From positions 1-14,993 of the forward strand of contig JAITOQ010000007.1 of assembly GCA_031289865.1 (NCBI GenBank): DNA of 14,993 nt, in the 5' to 3' direction. Both the position numbers and the translations under genes were made by a program. Shown here piece by piece: positions 6,786 to 12,799 of the stretch (positions are counted from its first letter, which is position 1; each line of letters opens with the position of its first letter). Below the pieces are notes generated by a model. It saw only the letters and a list, made by a program, of their open reading frames with translations. It searched no databases and was not told where the DNA came from. Origin of the DNA: Clostridiales bacterium. Lineage in GTDB: Bacteria > Bacillota > Clostridia > Christensenellales > JAISNN01.

Positions 6786-8183
6786 TTTTTCAGAGTCACT
6801 TTGTCTCCGTGCTTGTAATTCCGCGGCTATTTCTAATTTTTTCTTGCCGAAGAGGTCGTATTTTAGGATAGGGATTATGGAGAGGAGGCTGAAGATGCCG
6901 GGGACGGCGGCGTAGGCAAAGTAGACGATATCGGCGGTTCCGTCGGGTTGGTTGCCGCCGAGCGCGCCTTCGTAGTGGGCGAAGCGGAGGATGACGAGAC
7001 CGAGAGCCGTACCGAGGGCGAGAGTGACCTTGACGGTTAGGCTAAGGACGGCATAAAAGGTACCCTCCGAGCGTTTTCCCGTCTTGTATTCGTTATAGTC
7101 GACGCTGTCGGCGGTCATGATGACGGGGAGGAGGTTGACGACGCCGAACTGCATTCCCGTCAAAAAGAGGAGAACGAGCATAACGGGCAGGCTGCCGTAG
7201 CCGACAAAAAACGTGATCATGGAGAGGACAAAGCCGTAGACCGACATGCCGATATAGACCTTTTTTTCACCGAGCTTTTTGATAAGGACGGGCATAAACG
7301 CCATACTGACGACCGCGCCTATCCCGCCCGTTAAGCCGATGATGAGGACGTAGTTTTGACTGCCCATGACGGCATTCGCCGCTTGTACGGCTATACCCGT
7401 TTGGATTTGGCGTCCGAATCCTAAAAAGCAAGAGATTACCACGAGCAAAAACGGCTTGTTGCCCTTTAGGGTGACGAGCATGTCCTTAAACGAGGTCTTT
7501 TCGGCTTTGTAGGGGACGCGCTCTTTATTGATAAAATAAATGAGCGAAAAGAGGAGACAGCCCGCGACCGCGATGACGATAGCGGAGATTAAGTATTCGT
7601 TCGAGGCGATAGCGTTATCCGCCGCGCCCTTTTCGACGATAACCGCGGAGCCGCCGGGGACGAGGATACAGACGACGGGTATGACAGCAGCCGCCGCCGA
7701 AAGCCCGATTGCACGGAAGGTGTTTGAGATAGAGACGAGGTTGGTGCGCTCCGTGGGGTCGGGCGTTGCGATAGACGCGAGCGCGTTTGAGGGGACGTCG
7801 CCCAAGGTCATAGCCATACTAAACAGTAAAAACGTAAAGAATATGTACACATACAGCCCGAAGCCCGTGATAGGTACCTCGACAAAGATCAGTATGGTGA
7901 GGAGGGCGAGCGGGACGAGGGACATGAGGATAAAGGGCTTTAGCTTGCCGCGTTTTCCGTTGGTACGGTTGACAAGGTTTCCGACGACGGGGTCAAAGAG
8001 CGCGGAGATGACGCGTACGACGAGAATCAGCGCGCCGACAATGGCGAGATCCGCCGCCATAACCGTACTGTAAAATTCCGCTTGATACGAATTTAGATAG
8101 CCGACTATCAGTTGGAAGCCGAACAGTCCGAGGGAGTAGGACATTACCTCTTTTAACGGGAGGAGTTTTGCTGTTTTTTTCAT
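6774..8183 (-). CDS. GPH-family sugar:cation symporter (MelB/XynB/YicJ type)
   Basis: An inner-membrane secondary transporter with about twelve hydrophobic segments over 469 residues, the usual size. Diagnostic motifs of the glycoside-pentoside-hexuronide:cation family are present: after the second membrane segment DPVVGNLVNRTNGKRGKLKPF-like loop residues (~64-84), then GDVPSNALASIATPDPTERT in the cytoplasmic loop after segment 4. A charged central loop (KERVPYKAEKTSFKDML) divides the halves. The substrate, a glycoside or oligosaccharide with Na+ or H+, cannot be read from the sequence. AAGGAG lies 6 bases before the ATG. The C-terminal VEN and stop come from a heptad repeat, so the natural tail may have differed. 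No glycoside hydrolase gene lies beside it in this window. Confidence 0.92.
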   Translation of the reverse strand: MKKTAKLLPLKEVMSYSLGLFGFQLIVGYLNSYQAEFYSTVMAADLAIVGALILVVRVISALFDPVVGNLVNRTNGKRGKLKPFILMSLVPLALLTILIFVEVPITGFGLYVYIFFTFLLFSMAMTLGDVPSNALASIATPDPTERTNLVSISNTFRAIGLSAAAAVIPVVCILVPGGSAVIVEKGAADNAIASNEYLISAIVIAVAGCLLFSLIYFINKERVPYKAEKTSFKDMLVTLKGNKPFLLVVISCFLGFGRQIQTGIAVQAANAVMGSQNYVLIIGLTGGIGAVVSMAFMPVLIKKLGEKKVYIGMSVYGFVLSMITFFVGYGSLPVMLVLLFLTGMQFGVVNLLPVIMTADSVDYNEYKTGKRSEGTFYAVLSLTVKVTLALGTALGLVILRFAHYEGALGGNQPDGTADIVYFAYAAVPGIFSLLSIIPILKYDLFGKKKLEIAAELQARRQSDSEKVEN

Positions 8184-8238
8184 AAGATTCTCCTTTGCAG
8201 CGGCAACGTAACGTTAAATTCGTAATCGCAATCGATAT

Positions 8239-8267
8239 AAAATAGACACTTGCTTTTTTATCGTCAA
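8239..8267 (-). promoter_or_regulatory. Candidate promoter of the symporter gene, -35 lent by a heptad repeat
   Basis: On the minus strand TTGACG (8262-8267) is followed by 17 bases and TATTTT (8239-8244), about 55 bases before the start codon. The -35 box is the end of the adjacent GTTGAAA-type array. Confidence 0.4.
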
Positions 8268-8289
8268 CTTTCAACTTTCAATTTTCAAC
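8262..8289 (-). repeat. Heptad repeat, GTTGAAA type, 3 full units
   Basis: GTTGAAA, ATTGAAA and GTTGAAA, then a GTTGACG variant, read on the minus strand. The array begins 7 bases after the TAA of the upstream gene and ends about 80 bases before the symporter start. Confidence 0.88.
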
Positions 8290-8296
8290 TACAGAG

Positions 8297-9043
8297 TTAC
8301 GCCGTTTCAACGTCGTGCTTTAATGATTCCAAAAGGGCTTGTACCTTTTCGGGTTCGGAAATCGATTGGATTTTTAGATAGGCTTTGCCCGAACTGCTCC
8401 AAAAACGAATAGAGCCGTGGCGCGGCGTCAGTATAAATTTTCTGACCTTTATGCGGCAGACGTCCTCGATATGGACGGAATAGATATACGAGCCGTTTTT
8501 GCGGCGGATCAATTCGTCGTCGACGGAGTACCTCGTCCGTAGGATATGGATAGAATGAAAGAGATTGAGGAGCACGGACGCGCCGAACCCGCCGAGCGCA
8601 GTCCATAAAAATATAGCTTTTTCGTAATCCTTGAGTATCAAATAAGCTATCCCGCAAACCGCCGCCGTCATAATGAGAGTAAAAAAGCCCGCCCGTAAAA
8701 AGACGGGCGCGGACGAGGGCGAAGCCGCCCAAAGAACTCCGTTAGGGAGCGGACGGTGTTTTTTCTTCTTTTTACGATCAGACTTGCGCTCCGTGTCGAT
8801 TGCCGCGGTTTCTTTTTGTTTGCGCGCCTTGTCACTCGACGAGGACTCTTTAGCCTTTGGCTCCGCGCCGACGGCTTGATTTTCTTTCGCCGCGCTCTTT
8901 TCCGACGGTATAGAACCGCCGTTTTTGCTCTTTTCCGACGCGATAGCCTCGCCGTCGTTTTTAACCGCCGCCGCGCTTGATTTTTCTTGTTTGGTTTGAG
9001 CGGTTGCCGTCTTTGCAGTACCGCTTGTCTTTTCTTCCGCCAC
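8297..9043 (-). CDS. Membrane protein with charged N-terminal tail and PH-like C-terminal region
   Basis: 248 residues. Residues 1-~98 are low-complexity and rich in Ala, Lys, Glu and Ser, ending in a basic KKKKKHRP run next to the membrane. Two hydrophobic segments follow (~115-137 and ~142-166), separated by a very short turn. The C-terminal ~80 residues (TRYSVDDELIRRKNG, then IEDVCRIKV) have the look of bacterial PH-like (bPH2/YdbT-type) domains, in which a YxVxxxxI strand precedes an I-x-x-I-x-x-V strand. Both ends would face the cytoplasm. The start is a GTG 6 bases after GGAGGT. A minus-strand promoter lies at 9099-9126. The function is unknown; the domain call is by pattern only. Confidence 0.75.
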   Translation of the reverse strand: MAEEKTSGTAKTATAQTKQEKSSAAAVKNDGEAIASEKSKNGGSIPSEKSAAKENQAVGAEPKAKESSSSDKARKQKETAAIDTERKSDRKKKKKHRPLPNGVLWAASPSSAPVFLRAGFFTLIMTAAVCGIAYLILKDYEKAIFLWTALGGFGASVLLNLFHSIHILRTRYSVDDELIRRKNGSYIYSVHIEDVCRIKVRKFILTPRHGSIRFWSSSGKAYLKIQSISEPEKVQALLESLKHDVETA

Positions 9044-9098
9044 AGTAGCACCTCCGTGGAAATTCCGAAATAAACGAAATCCCCATTATATTGTTTTT

Positions 9099-9126
9099 AT
9101 TATAGCATTATAATCATATCATACAA
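9099..9126 (-). promoter_or_regulatory. Candidate promoter of the PH-like membrane protein gene
   Basis: Minus strand: TTGTAT (9121-9126), a 16-base spacer and a perfect TATAAT (9099-9104), about 55 bases upstream of the GTG start. A second TATAAT at 9107-9112 overlaps the spacer. Confidence 0.5.
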
Positions 9127-9211
9127 AAGAGAGAATTGCAAGACAAAGACGAAAAAAAATAAAAATTCCCCCGCGATACGGATACGGGTAAAACCGTGCG
9201 CAGACATTTTT

Positions 9212-9372
9212 CAAACCAAACGGGGATAATTTGACAAACTCTGCATCGTATCAATCACAAACTCTGCAATGGAATCGTCTCAAACTCTGCAATGGAATGC
9301 CAACAAACTCTGCAATGAAACGCTCACAAACTCTGCAATGGAATTCTCTCAAACTCGACATTGCGCTCGACA
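9212..9372 (+). repeat. 23-bp iteron-like tandem array
   Basis: The core CAAACTCTGCAATGGAA begins at 9258, 9281, 9304 and 9327, with degenerate border copies at 9235 (CAAACTCTGCA kept) and 9350 (CAAACTC kept). A CAAAC also stands at 9212. All spacings are exactly 23 bases. The 6 bases between cores vary. The array fills the space between two divergently oriented genes and ends ~45 bases before the start of a truncated DUF4143 ATPase gene. It holds no recognisable coding sequence. Confidence 0.93.
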
Positions 9373-9410
9373 GATCCGTTTTTTTAGTATAATATATAGG
9401 AAACGGAGGA
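9367..9410 (+). promoter_or_regulatory. Promoter and ribosome binding site of the ATPase remnant
   Basis: TATAAT at 9388-9393 is perfect. The best -35 is TCGACA at 9367-9372 with a short 15-base spacer, at the edge of the 23-bp array. GGAGGA at 9405-9410 lies 6 bases before the ATG at 9417. The expression signals thus look intact although the gene is not. Confidence 0.5.
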
Positions 9411-9416
9411 ATTTAT

Positions 9417-9550
9417 ATGGGTAATTATTTACCGCGTTTAATCGATAGCACGATACAAAACTCGCTGAACGAGGTCGGGTGCGTTGTGGTCGAGGGACCT
9501 ACCGCCCCGACGGCGTATACGTCGTACCGATAGGGTGCTTGAGGGATTAA
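9417..9550 (+). pseudogene. DUF4143-type AAA ATPase gene with a large internal deletion
   Basis: DUF4143 ATPases start with a pattern like M-x-x-Y-L-P-R-L-x-D, then V-x-x-E-G-P-K-x-x-G-K-T (the P-loop). Here the ATG at 9417 opens MGNYLPRLID, continues to VVVEGP, and then lacks the P-loop; the frame closes at TAG 9531-9533 after 38 codons. In the next frame, from about 9500, the sequence reads YRPDGVYVVPIGCLRD and stops at TAA 9548-9550, which matches the usual C-terminal end of the same family. About 350 or more codons are missing between. The fusion is out of frame. The promoter, ribosome binding site and upstream 23-bp array remain. Homology rests on motif recognition, not on a search. Confidence 0.8.
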
Positions 9551-9552
9551 AC

Positions 9553-9566
9553 TTTCAATTCTCAAC
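9553..9566 (-). repeat. Heptad repeat, GTTGAAA type, 2 units
   Basis: GTTGAGA and ATTGAAA on the minus strand. The stop codon TGA of the PHP gene (9562-9564) lies in the first unit, and the array abuts the stop of the ATPase remnant on the other side. Confidence 0.75.
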
Positions 9567-10362
9567 TTAAAAGCGTATACATTGTCGCTTTATGTCCCTT
9601 ATAGCCCGCAAAGTAGCGGAAGCCGAGGGATTTTGCGGCGTCGCGGATGAGGTTATATTTTTCGGCGACGCGGTAGGGTTGGTGGGCGTCGGATGAAAAG
9701 GTCAGGAGCTCGCCGCCGAGTTCGCGGTAGCGTTTGAGGATATCTATGCCGGGAAAAAAATCGGTTTTGGCGAATTTGACATGGGAATTGATTTCGAGGC
9801 ACTTGCCTTTTTGGATAATCCGCGATAAGATTCGGTCAAAGAGTCCGTCGTAGTCCGCGTAACGGAATTCAAACGGGGCTTTCCGCGCAATATAACCGAG
9901 GTGGGCGACTATGTCGTACGGGATTTCGGCGTCGAGGCTTTCGTCCACGGCGTTGAGATACGGGACGAAGATTTCGTCCTTTGTCTTTTTTGCATAGTAC
10001 GACGGCGTGTAAATGTCCTCGTTTTTGACCGTGTGTATAGAATTTATAATCAGGTCAAAATCATACCCGCTAAGCTCTTTTTTGCACATTTCAGCCGACG
10101 CTTCCGAATAGCCGCACTCGATACCGAACGCGAGATTCAGACGGTCACCGTAGCGCGCCTTTGCCTCCGTCACGGCTTTTGCGTAGGCGGGGAGGTCGAT
10201 TTGCGCGACGGGCTTGCAGTTTGTGCAAAAGAGAAAGTCCCGATCCATGTGGTCGGTGACGGCGAGATAGTCGAGATTCAGACCGATTGCGGTCGTGATA
10301 AGCTCGTCAAGCGGCATTTTTGAGTCCGCGGAATAAGCGGAGTGCGTGTGTGAATCTAACAT
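9562..10362 (-). CDS. PHP-domain phosphatase, HisJ-type histidinol-phosphatase family
   Basis: A 266-residue PHP-superfamily hydrolase, the size of HisJ histidinol-phosphatases, which remove phosphate from histidinol phosphate. The metal-binding set is complete: His5 and His7 (DSHTHS), Asp37-His38 (TDH), Glu82 (GIECGY), His110 (NSIH), His154 (AHLGY), and Asp225 with His227 (SSDAH). An additional CTNCK segment near residue 46 is not part of the core. No other histidine-biosynthesis gene lies nearby, so a different phosphate ester substrate is possible. AAGGAG lies only 4 bases before the ATG. The last two residues and stop (LS-TGA) run into a heptad repeat. A large AT-rich hairpin stands 35 bases upstream. 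Confidence 0.88.
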   Translation of the reverse strand: MLDSHTHSAYSADSKMPLDELITTAIGLNLDYLAVTDHMDRDFLFCTNCKPVAQIDLPAYAKAVTEAKARYGDRLNLAFGIECGYSEASAEMCKKELSGYDFDLIINSIHTVKNEDIYTPSYYAKKTKDEIFVPYLNAVDESLDAEIPYDIVAHLGYIARKAPFEFRYADYDGLFDRILSRIIQKGKCLEINSHVKFAKTDFFPGIDILKRYRELGGELLTFSSDAHQPYRVAEKYNLIRDAAKSLGFRYFAGYKGHKATMYTLLS

Positions 10363-10396
10363 GGGGCTCCTTTTTTCTTTTTTTGTAAATAGAGGT

Positions 10397-10430
10397 GCGA
10401 GACAAAATTTTCTATAAAATTTTTTCTCGC
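10397..10430. repeat. AT-rich 15-bp inverted repeat upstream of the PHP gene
   Basis: GCGAGA, one unpaired base, and AAAATTTT (10397-10411) face AAAATTTT, one base, and TCTCGC (10416-10430) around a 4-base loop. It lies in the leader or promoter of the minus-strand PHP gene. It lacks a run of T after the stem on either strand, so it is not a standard terminator. It could be an operator or another small dispersed palindrome. Confidence 0.75.
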
Positions 10431-10493
10431 GCTCTTTTCAAATAGTCTTGTCATTTTTAAAGGGTGTACCTACTTTTCTTTTTTATCCGTAAT

Positions 10494-10528
10494 TTTCAAC
10501 TTTCAACTTTCAATTTTCAATTTTCAAC
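10494..10528 (-). repeat. Heptad repeat, GTTGAAA type, 5 units
   Basis: Five contiguous units on the minus strand (GTTGAAA and ATTGAAA). The stop codon of the ATP-grasp gene (TGA, 10524-10526) lies inside the first unit, so the final Ser-stop is repeat sequence. Confidence 0.9.
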
Positions 10529-11456
10529 TCCCGATAAGGTATTTGATATACGTCTCCGCAAGGTCGATTCCCGCGGTCCGGTACACGGTGCGGCAACCGA
10601 CGACGTCCTCGATTTCGCTCACGACGGGCTTGCCGCGGTCGTAGATAAAGTCGATGCCGACGAAGTCAAAGTCAAAGAGGGAGATGATTTCCTCGACTTT
10701 TTTGCGCTCTTCGTCCGAGAGGCAATACGCCGCTGCGCGCCCTCCGAGCGAGTAATTGCTCCTAAAATCCGAGGTTGACGACCGCATAACGCTGCAAATG
10801 ATTTTTTTGCCGATAACATACGTCCTGACGTCCTTGCCCGTGTCGGACGCGGGAGCTTGTAGGATAGCGGTGGTTTTTTGGGTTTTTTGGAATGCGGCGC
10901 GTATATCCGCTTCGTCCGTCACCCAAAAGACCTCGCTCCCGCCGTGTCCGTCGCACGATTTAAAGACTTGAGGGAATTCATTCGAGCCGTAGTTGAGGGT
11001 TGATTCCGTATTTTGGGCGGGACGATGAGGGCATCGTCCCCTACGGGAGAGGCGTTCGTTCGAGCCGTCGGCGTGGGTGAGCTGTTTGTTATTGTAGGGG
11101 ACGATGCCTTCATCGTCCCGTAATGAGGGTTTGTTTTCGTCGGATTGGATCAGTCGGTACGGGAGGAGGGGGATATTGTGGGATTCGAGATAGCGGTAGG
11201 TTGAGTATTTGTCGTTAAAGAGGTTTGCCGCGGCGGTCGGGTTTGCCACGCGTACGCCGTGCGACGTGAGATACGCGCCTAAGTCGGGAGCTACCGCCCG
11301 CATGATTGCAAGGTGCGGCAAGTGACGGTCGTACGGAAACTCCTCGACTAAGACGGTTTCGGCGGTTTCGCCGTACTTTTTACAGTATTCTGTAAGCATA
11401 TCCGCAAAAACGCGGTTTTTAGCGTATCTTTCGCGGTCGTATATGATGTATATCAT
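10524..11456 (-). CDS. RimK-like ATP-grasp ligase with in-frame repeat insertions
   Basis: 310 residues. The N-terminal part (1-~103) is the pre-ATP-grasp fold beginning MIYIIYDRER. The ATP-grasp part has a Lys166 strand and a glycine-rich loop (KSCDGHGGSEVFWV), GKDVRTYVIG with Asp209 and Arg211, GIDF with Asp269, and EIED (281-284) as metal-binding acids, in an E-x-E form where RimK has E-x-N. Residues ~107-157 are foreign-looking and contain two oppositely oriented palindromic elements. Removing the two direct-repeat-bounded blocks (45 and 78 bases) would leave about 269 residues in frame. These ligases join an amino acid or peptide through an acyl phosphate; the substrate here is unknown. 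No good ribosome binding site precedes the ATG, which weakens the start. A paralogue lies directly upstream. Confidence 0.82.
   Translation of the reverse strand: MIYIIYDRERYAKNRVFADMLTEYCKKYGETAETVLVEEFPYDRHLPHLAIMRAVAPDLGAYLTSHGVRVANPTAAANLFNDKYSTYRYLESHNIPLLPYRLIQSDENKPSLRDDEGIVPYNNKQLTHADGSNERLSRRGRCPHRPAQNTESTLNYGSNEFPQVFKSCDGHGGSEVFWVTDEADIRAAFQKTQKTTAILQAPASDTGKDVRTYVIGKKIICSVMRSSTSDFRSNYSLGGRAAAYCLSDEERKKVEEIISLFDFDFVGIDFIYDRGKPVVSEIEDVVGCRTVYRTAGIDLAETYIKYLIGS
11019..11051 (+). repeat. Palindromic element inside the ATP-grasp gene
   Basis: Hairpin GGGACGATG, loop AGGG, CATCGTCCC (11019-11040) with the family's CTAC tail. It sits within a block bounded by direct repeats TTCATTCGAGCCGT (10977-10990) and TTCGTTCGAGCCGT (11055-11068), 78 bases apart. 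Confidence 0.88.
11091..11129 (-). repeat. Inverted palindromic element inside the ATP-grasp gene
   Basis: Hairpin at 11098-11119 with the tail (TGTAG) on the left, so it is inverted relative to the copy 80 bases away. It is bounded by GTTTGTT at 11084-11090 and 11129-11135, 45 bases (15 codons) apart. Read in the gene it encodes RDDEGIVPY. Confidence 0.88.
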
Positions 11457-11495
11457 AATTTTTTTAAGTAATAGGTAATAACATTGGCTTTTAAA

Positions 11496-11523
11496 GTTGA
11501 AAGTTGAAAGTTGTAAGTTGTAT
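11496..11523 (+). repeat. Heptad repeat, GTTGAAA type, plus orientation
   Basis: Two GTTGAAA units followed by decayed GTTGTAA and GTTGTAT. It lies upstream of a minus-strand gene start, so this copy breaks the usual 3'-end, sense-strand placement. The whole 11457-11809 gap holds only repeats: this array, a GTCATTCTGAGC-type copy, a palindromic element and the 47-bp triplication. Confidence 0.8.
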
Positions 11524-11550
11524 ATTATGGATAATGAGAGTTGTAGGTTC

Positions 11551-11589
11551 GGAGAAATCGTTTGAGATTCTTCGCAAGCTCAGAATGAC
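11551..11589 (-). repeat. Dispersed repeat with GTCATTCTGAGC core
   Basis: Reverse-orientation copy of the element at 994-1028, sharing GAAATCGTTTGAGATTCTTC with the copy at 12877-12916. Confidence 0.85.
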
Positions 11590-11601
11590 AACGGCTTTTT
11601 T

Positions 11602-11640
11602 ATTCGGATACGGGACGATGAGGGCATCGTCCCCTACAAA
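11602..11640 (+). repeat. Palindromic element, GGGACGATG stem
   Basis: Stem at 11612-11620 and 11625-11633 with loop AGGG, CGGATAC leader and CTACAAA tail. It immediately follows the GTCATTCTGAGC-type copy, separated by a short T-rich linker like the one between units at 6600-6690. Confidence 0.9.
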
Positions 11641-11692
11641 AATAACTACTCTTTTTATTGATTAGGCAGTCAAGGTTTCGGAGCGAAGCGAC

Positions 11693-11826
11693 CCTTAATT
11701 TTCAACTTTCAACTTTCAATTTTCAACTTCAATAGTGCCCCTTAATTTTCAACTTTCAACTTTCAATTTTCAACTTCAATAGCGACCCTTAATTTTCAAC
11801 TTTCAACTTTCAATTTTCAACTTCAA
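11693..11826 (-). repeat. 47-bp direct triplication containing heptads and a gene 3' end
   Basis: Blocks beginning CCTTAATT at 11693, 11740 and 11787 repeat every 47 bases almost without change. On the minus strand each begins ATTGAAGTTGAAAATTGA, the last codons and stop of the ATP-grasp gene that ends at 11810, followed by more GTTGAAA-type heptads. The gene end has thus been copied in tandem downstream of itself. Confidence 0.92.
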
Positions 11827-12787
11827 TAATGTATTCCGCAATTTTTTCCGCAGTATTTACTCCCGTTACCTCGTACAGCCGCTTGAAGTGCGCGTTGGAA
11901 TTGATTTCGCAGAGAATCGGTTCGTCGTTTTTGCCGAACAAAAGGTCGACGCCGCCGAATGCGGTTCCCACCGCTTGACACGCTTTTAACGCTACATTAC
12001 AGAATTCTGTAGGAGGATTAAAAGGAAGCATCTCGCCGCCTTGTGTGGCGTTGGCGAGGAATGAGCCGCCCTTTGCTTTGCGGAGGACGGATGCGGCGAC
12101 CTTGCCGCCGACTATTTGGATTCGCACGTCGCGTCCGTAGCTTGAGGAGATAAATTGTTGGAGGAGGTAACCGCCGACGGGAAGCGTCGCGGCGCGGGCT
12201 TTCAGCTCCGAAAAGTCGTTGACTAAGTAGACTTGCTGTCCGAACGAGCCGAAATTTTCTTTGACGATCATCGGAAAGCTTAAAAGGTCGGCGGCTTTTT
12301 TTAAAAACGTATCGCCGCCGCCATCGCCGTAGCCGATACCGGCGTACGAAAAGGGAGCGAGGAGGGTTTTTGGGAGGGGAATATCCGCGTTTTCGAGGGT
12401 GATTGCGGTCAAGGCTTTGTTGTCGCAGACTTCGATAGCGCGTGAGGAGTTGTACACGGGGTAGCCGAGGTTTTCGAGATGACGCGCAAGGAGAATATCC
12501 TTATCCCAAAAGAGGACAAAATCGGCGTCGGGTAGAACCGACGGACGTTTAACCGGTCCGCCGCTCCGCGTCACCCCTCCCCGGAGGGGAATTTCATCGG
12601 TCGGGCGGAGTGTGTCGGGCGAATTTGTCGGGGAGCGGAGCGCGTCGGGAGTGACGACGGAGAGTTCCTCGTTCGTAAAAAGGGAGAGGGGGACGCCCCG
12701 CCGAGCGAAAGCCGCCGCGAGCATGTCACGGATCGTGTCAAATTTTGGGGAACGCAAGTATGCGTTGGTGATGAGAATGCCGTTCAT
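11810..12787 (-). CDS. RimK-like ATP-grasp ligase (paralogue) with an insertion in its N-terminal domain
   Basis: 325 residues from the ATG at 12787, which has AAAGGG upstream; an in-frame TTG at 12820 lies in a repeat and is rejected. The N-terminal domain (MNGILITNAYLRSPKFDTIRD) and FVLFWDKDI are typical of RimK-type ligases. The ATP-grasp core shows Lys176 and a glycine-rich loop (VKENFGSFGQQVYLV), GRDVRIQIVGGKV with Asp220 and Arg222, GGVDLLF with Asp281, and the metal-binding EINSN (Glu294, Asn296). Residues ~46-84 are rich in Pro, Arg, Thr and Ser, interrupt the domain and hold a CCCCTCC/GGAGGGG palindrome. The family adds amino acids to a carboxylate; the substrate is unknown. The terminal VEN and stop are heptad sequence. 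A minus-strand promoter is at 13032-13060. Confidence 0.87.
   Translation of the reverse strand: MNGILITNAYLRSPKFDTIRDMLAAAFARRGVPLSLFTNEELSVVTPDALRSPTNSPDTLRPTDEIPLRGGVTRSGGPVKRPSVLPDADFVLFWDKDILLARHLENLGYPVYNSSRAIEVCDNKALTAITLENADIPLPKTLLAPFSYAGIGYGDGGGDTFLKKAADLLSFPMIVKENFGSFGQQVYLVNDFSELKARAATLPVGGYLLQQFISSSYGRDVRIQIVGGKVAASVLRKAKGGSFLANATQGGEMLPFNPPTEFCNVALKACQAVGTAFGGVDLLFGKNDEPILCEINSNAHFKRLYEVTGVNTAEKIAEYIIEVEN
12536..12650 (-). repeat. Probable in-frame insertion with CCCCTCC palindrome
   Basis: A GC-rich block inside the ATP-grasp gene contains the palindrome CCCCTCC-CC-GGAGGGG (12574-12589) and two similar GCGGAG...GTCGGG stretches (near 12604 and 12634) that yield the repeated peptide PDxLRxP. 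It interrupts the N-terminal domain between two otherwise conserved segments. The borders are estimates. Confidence 0.6.
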
Positions 12788-12799
12788 TAAGTCCCTTTT

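Noticed and set aside
6432..6818. 128-codon plus-strand frame
   Set aside because: Largely the translation of tandem palindromic and heptad repeats.
7540..8073. 177-codon plus-strand frame
   Set aside because: Antisense shadow of the GPH symporter, whose motifs and ribosome binding site are clear.
9235..9372. Possible CRISPR array (regular 23-bp period)
   Set aside because: The variable linkers are only ~6 bases, far shorter than spacers, there is no cas gene nearby, and the array sits at a promoter.
9901..10323. 140-codon plus-strand frame
   Set aside because: Lies opposite the PHP gene with its full metal-ligand set.
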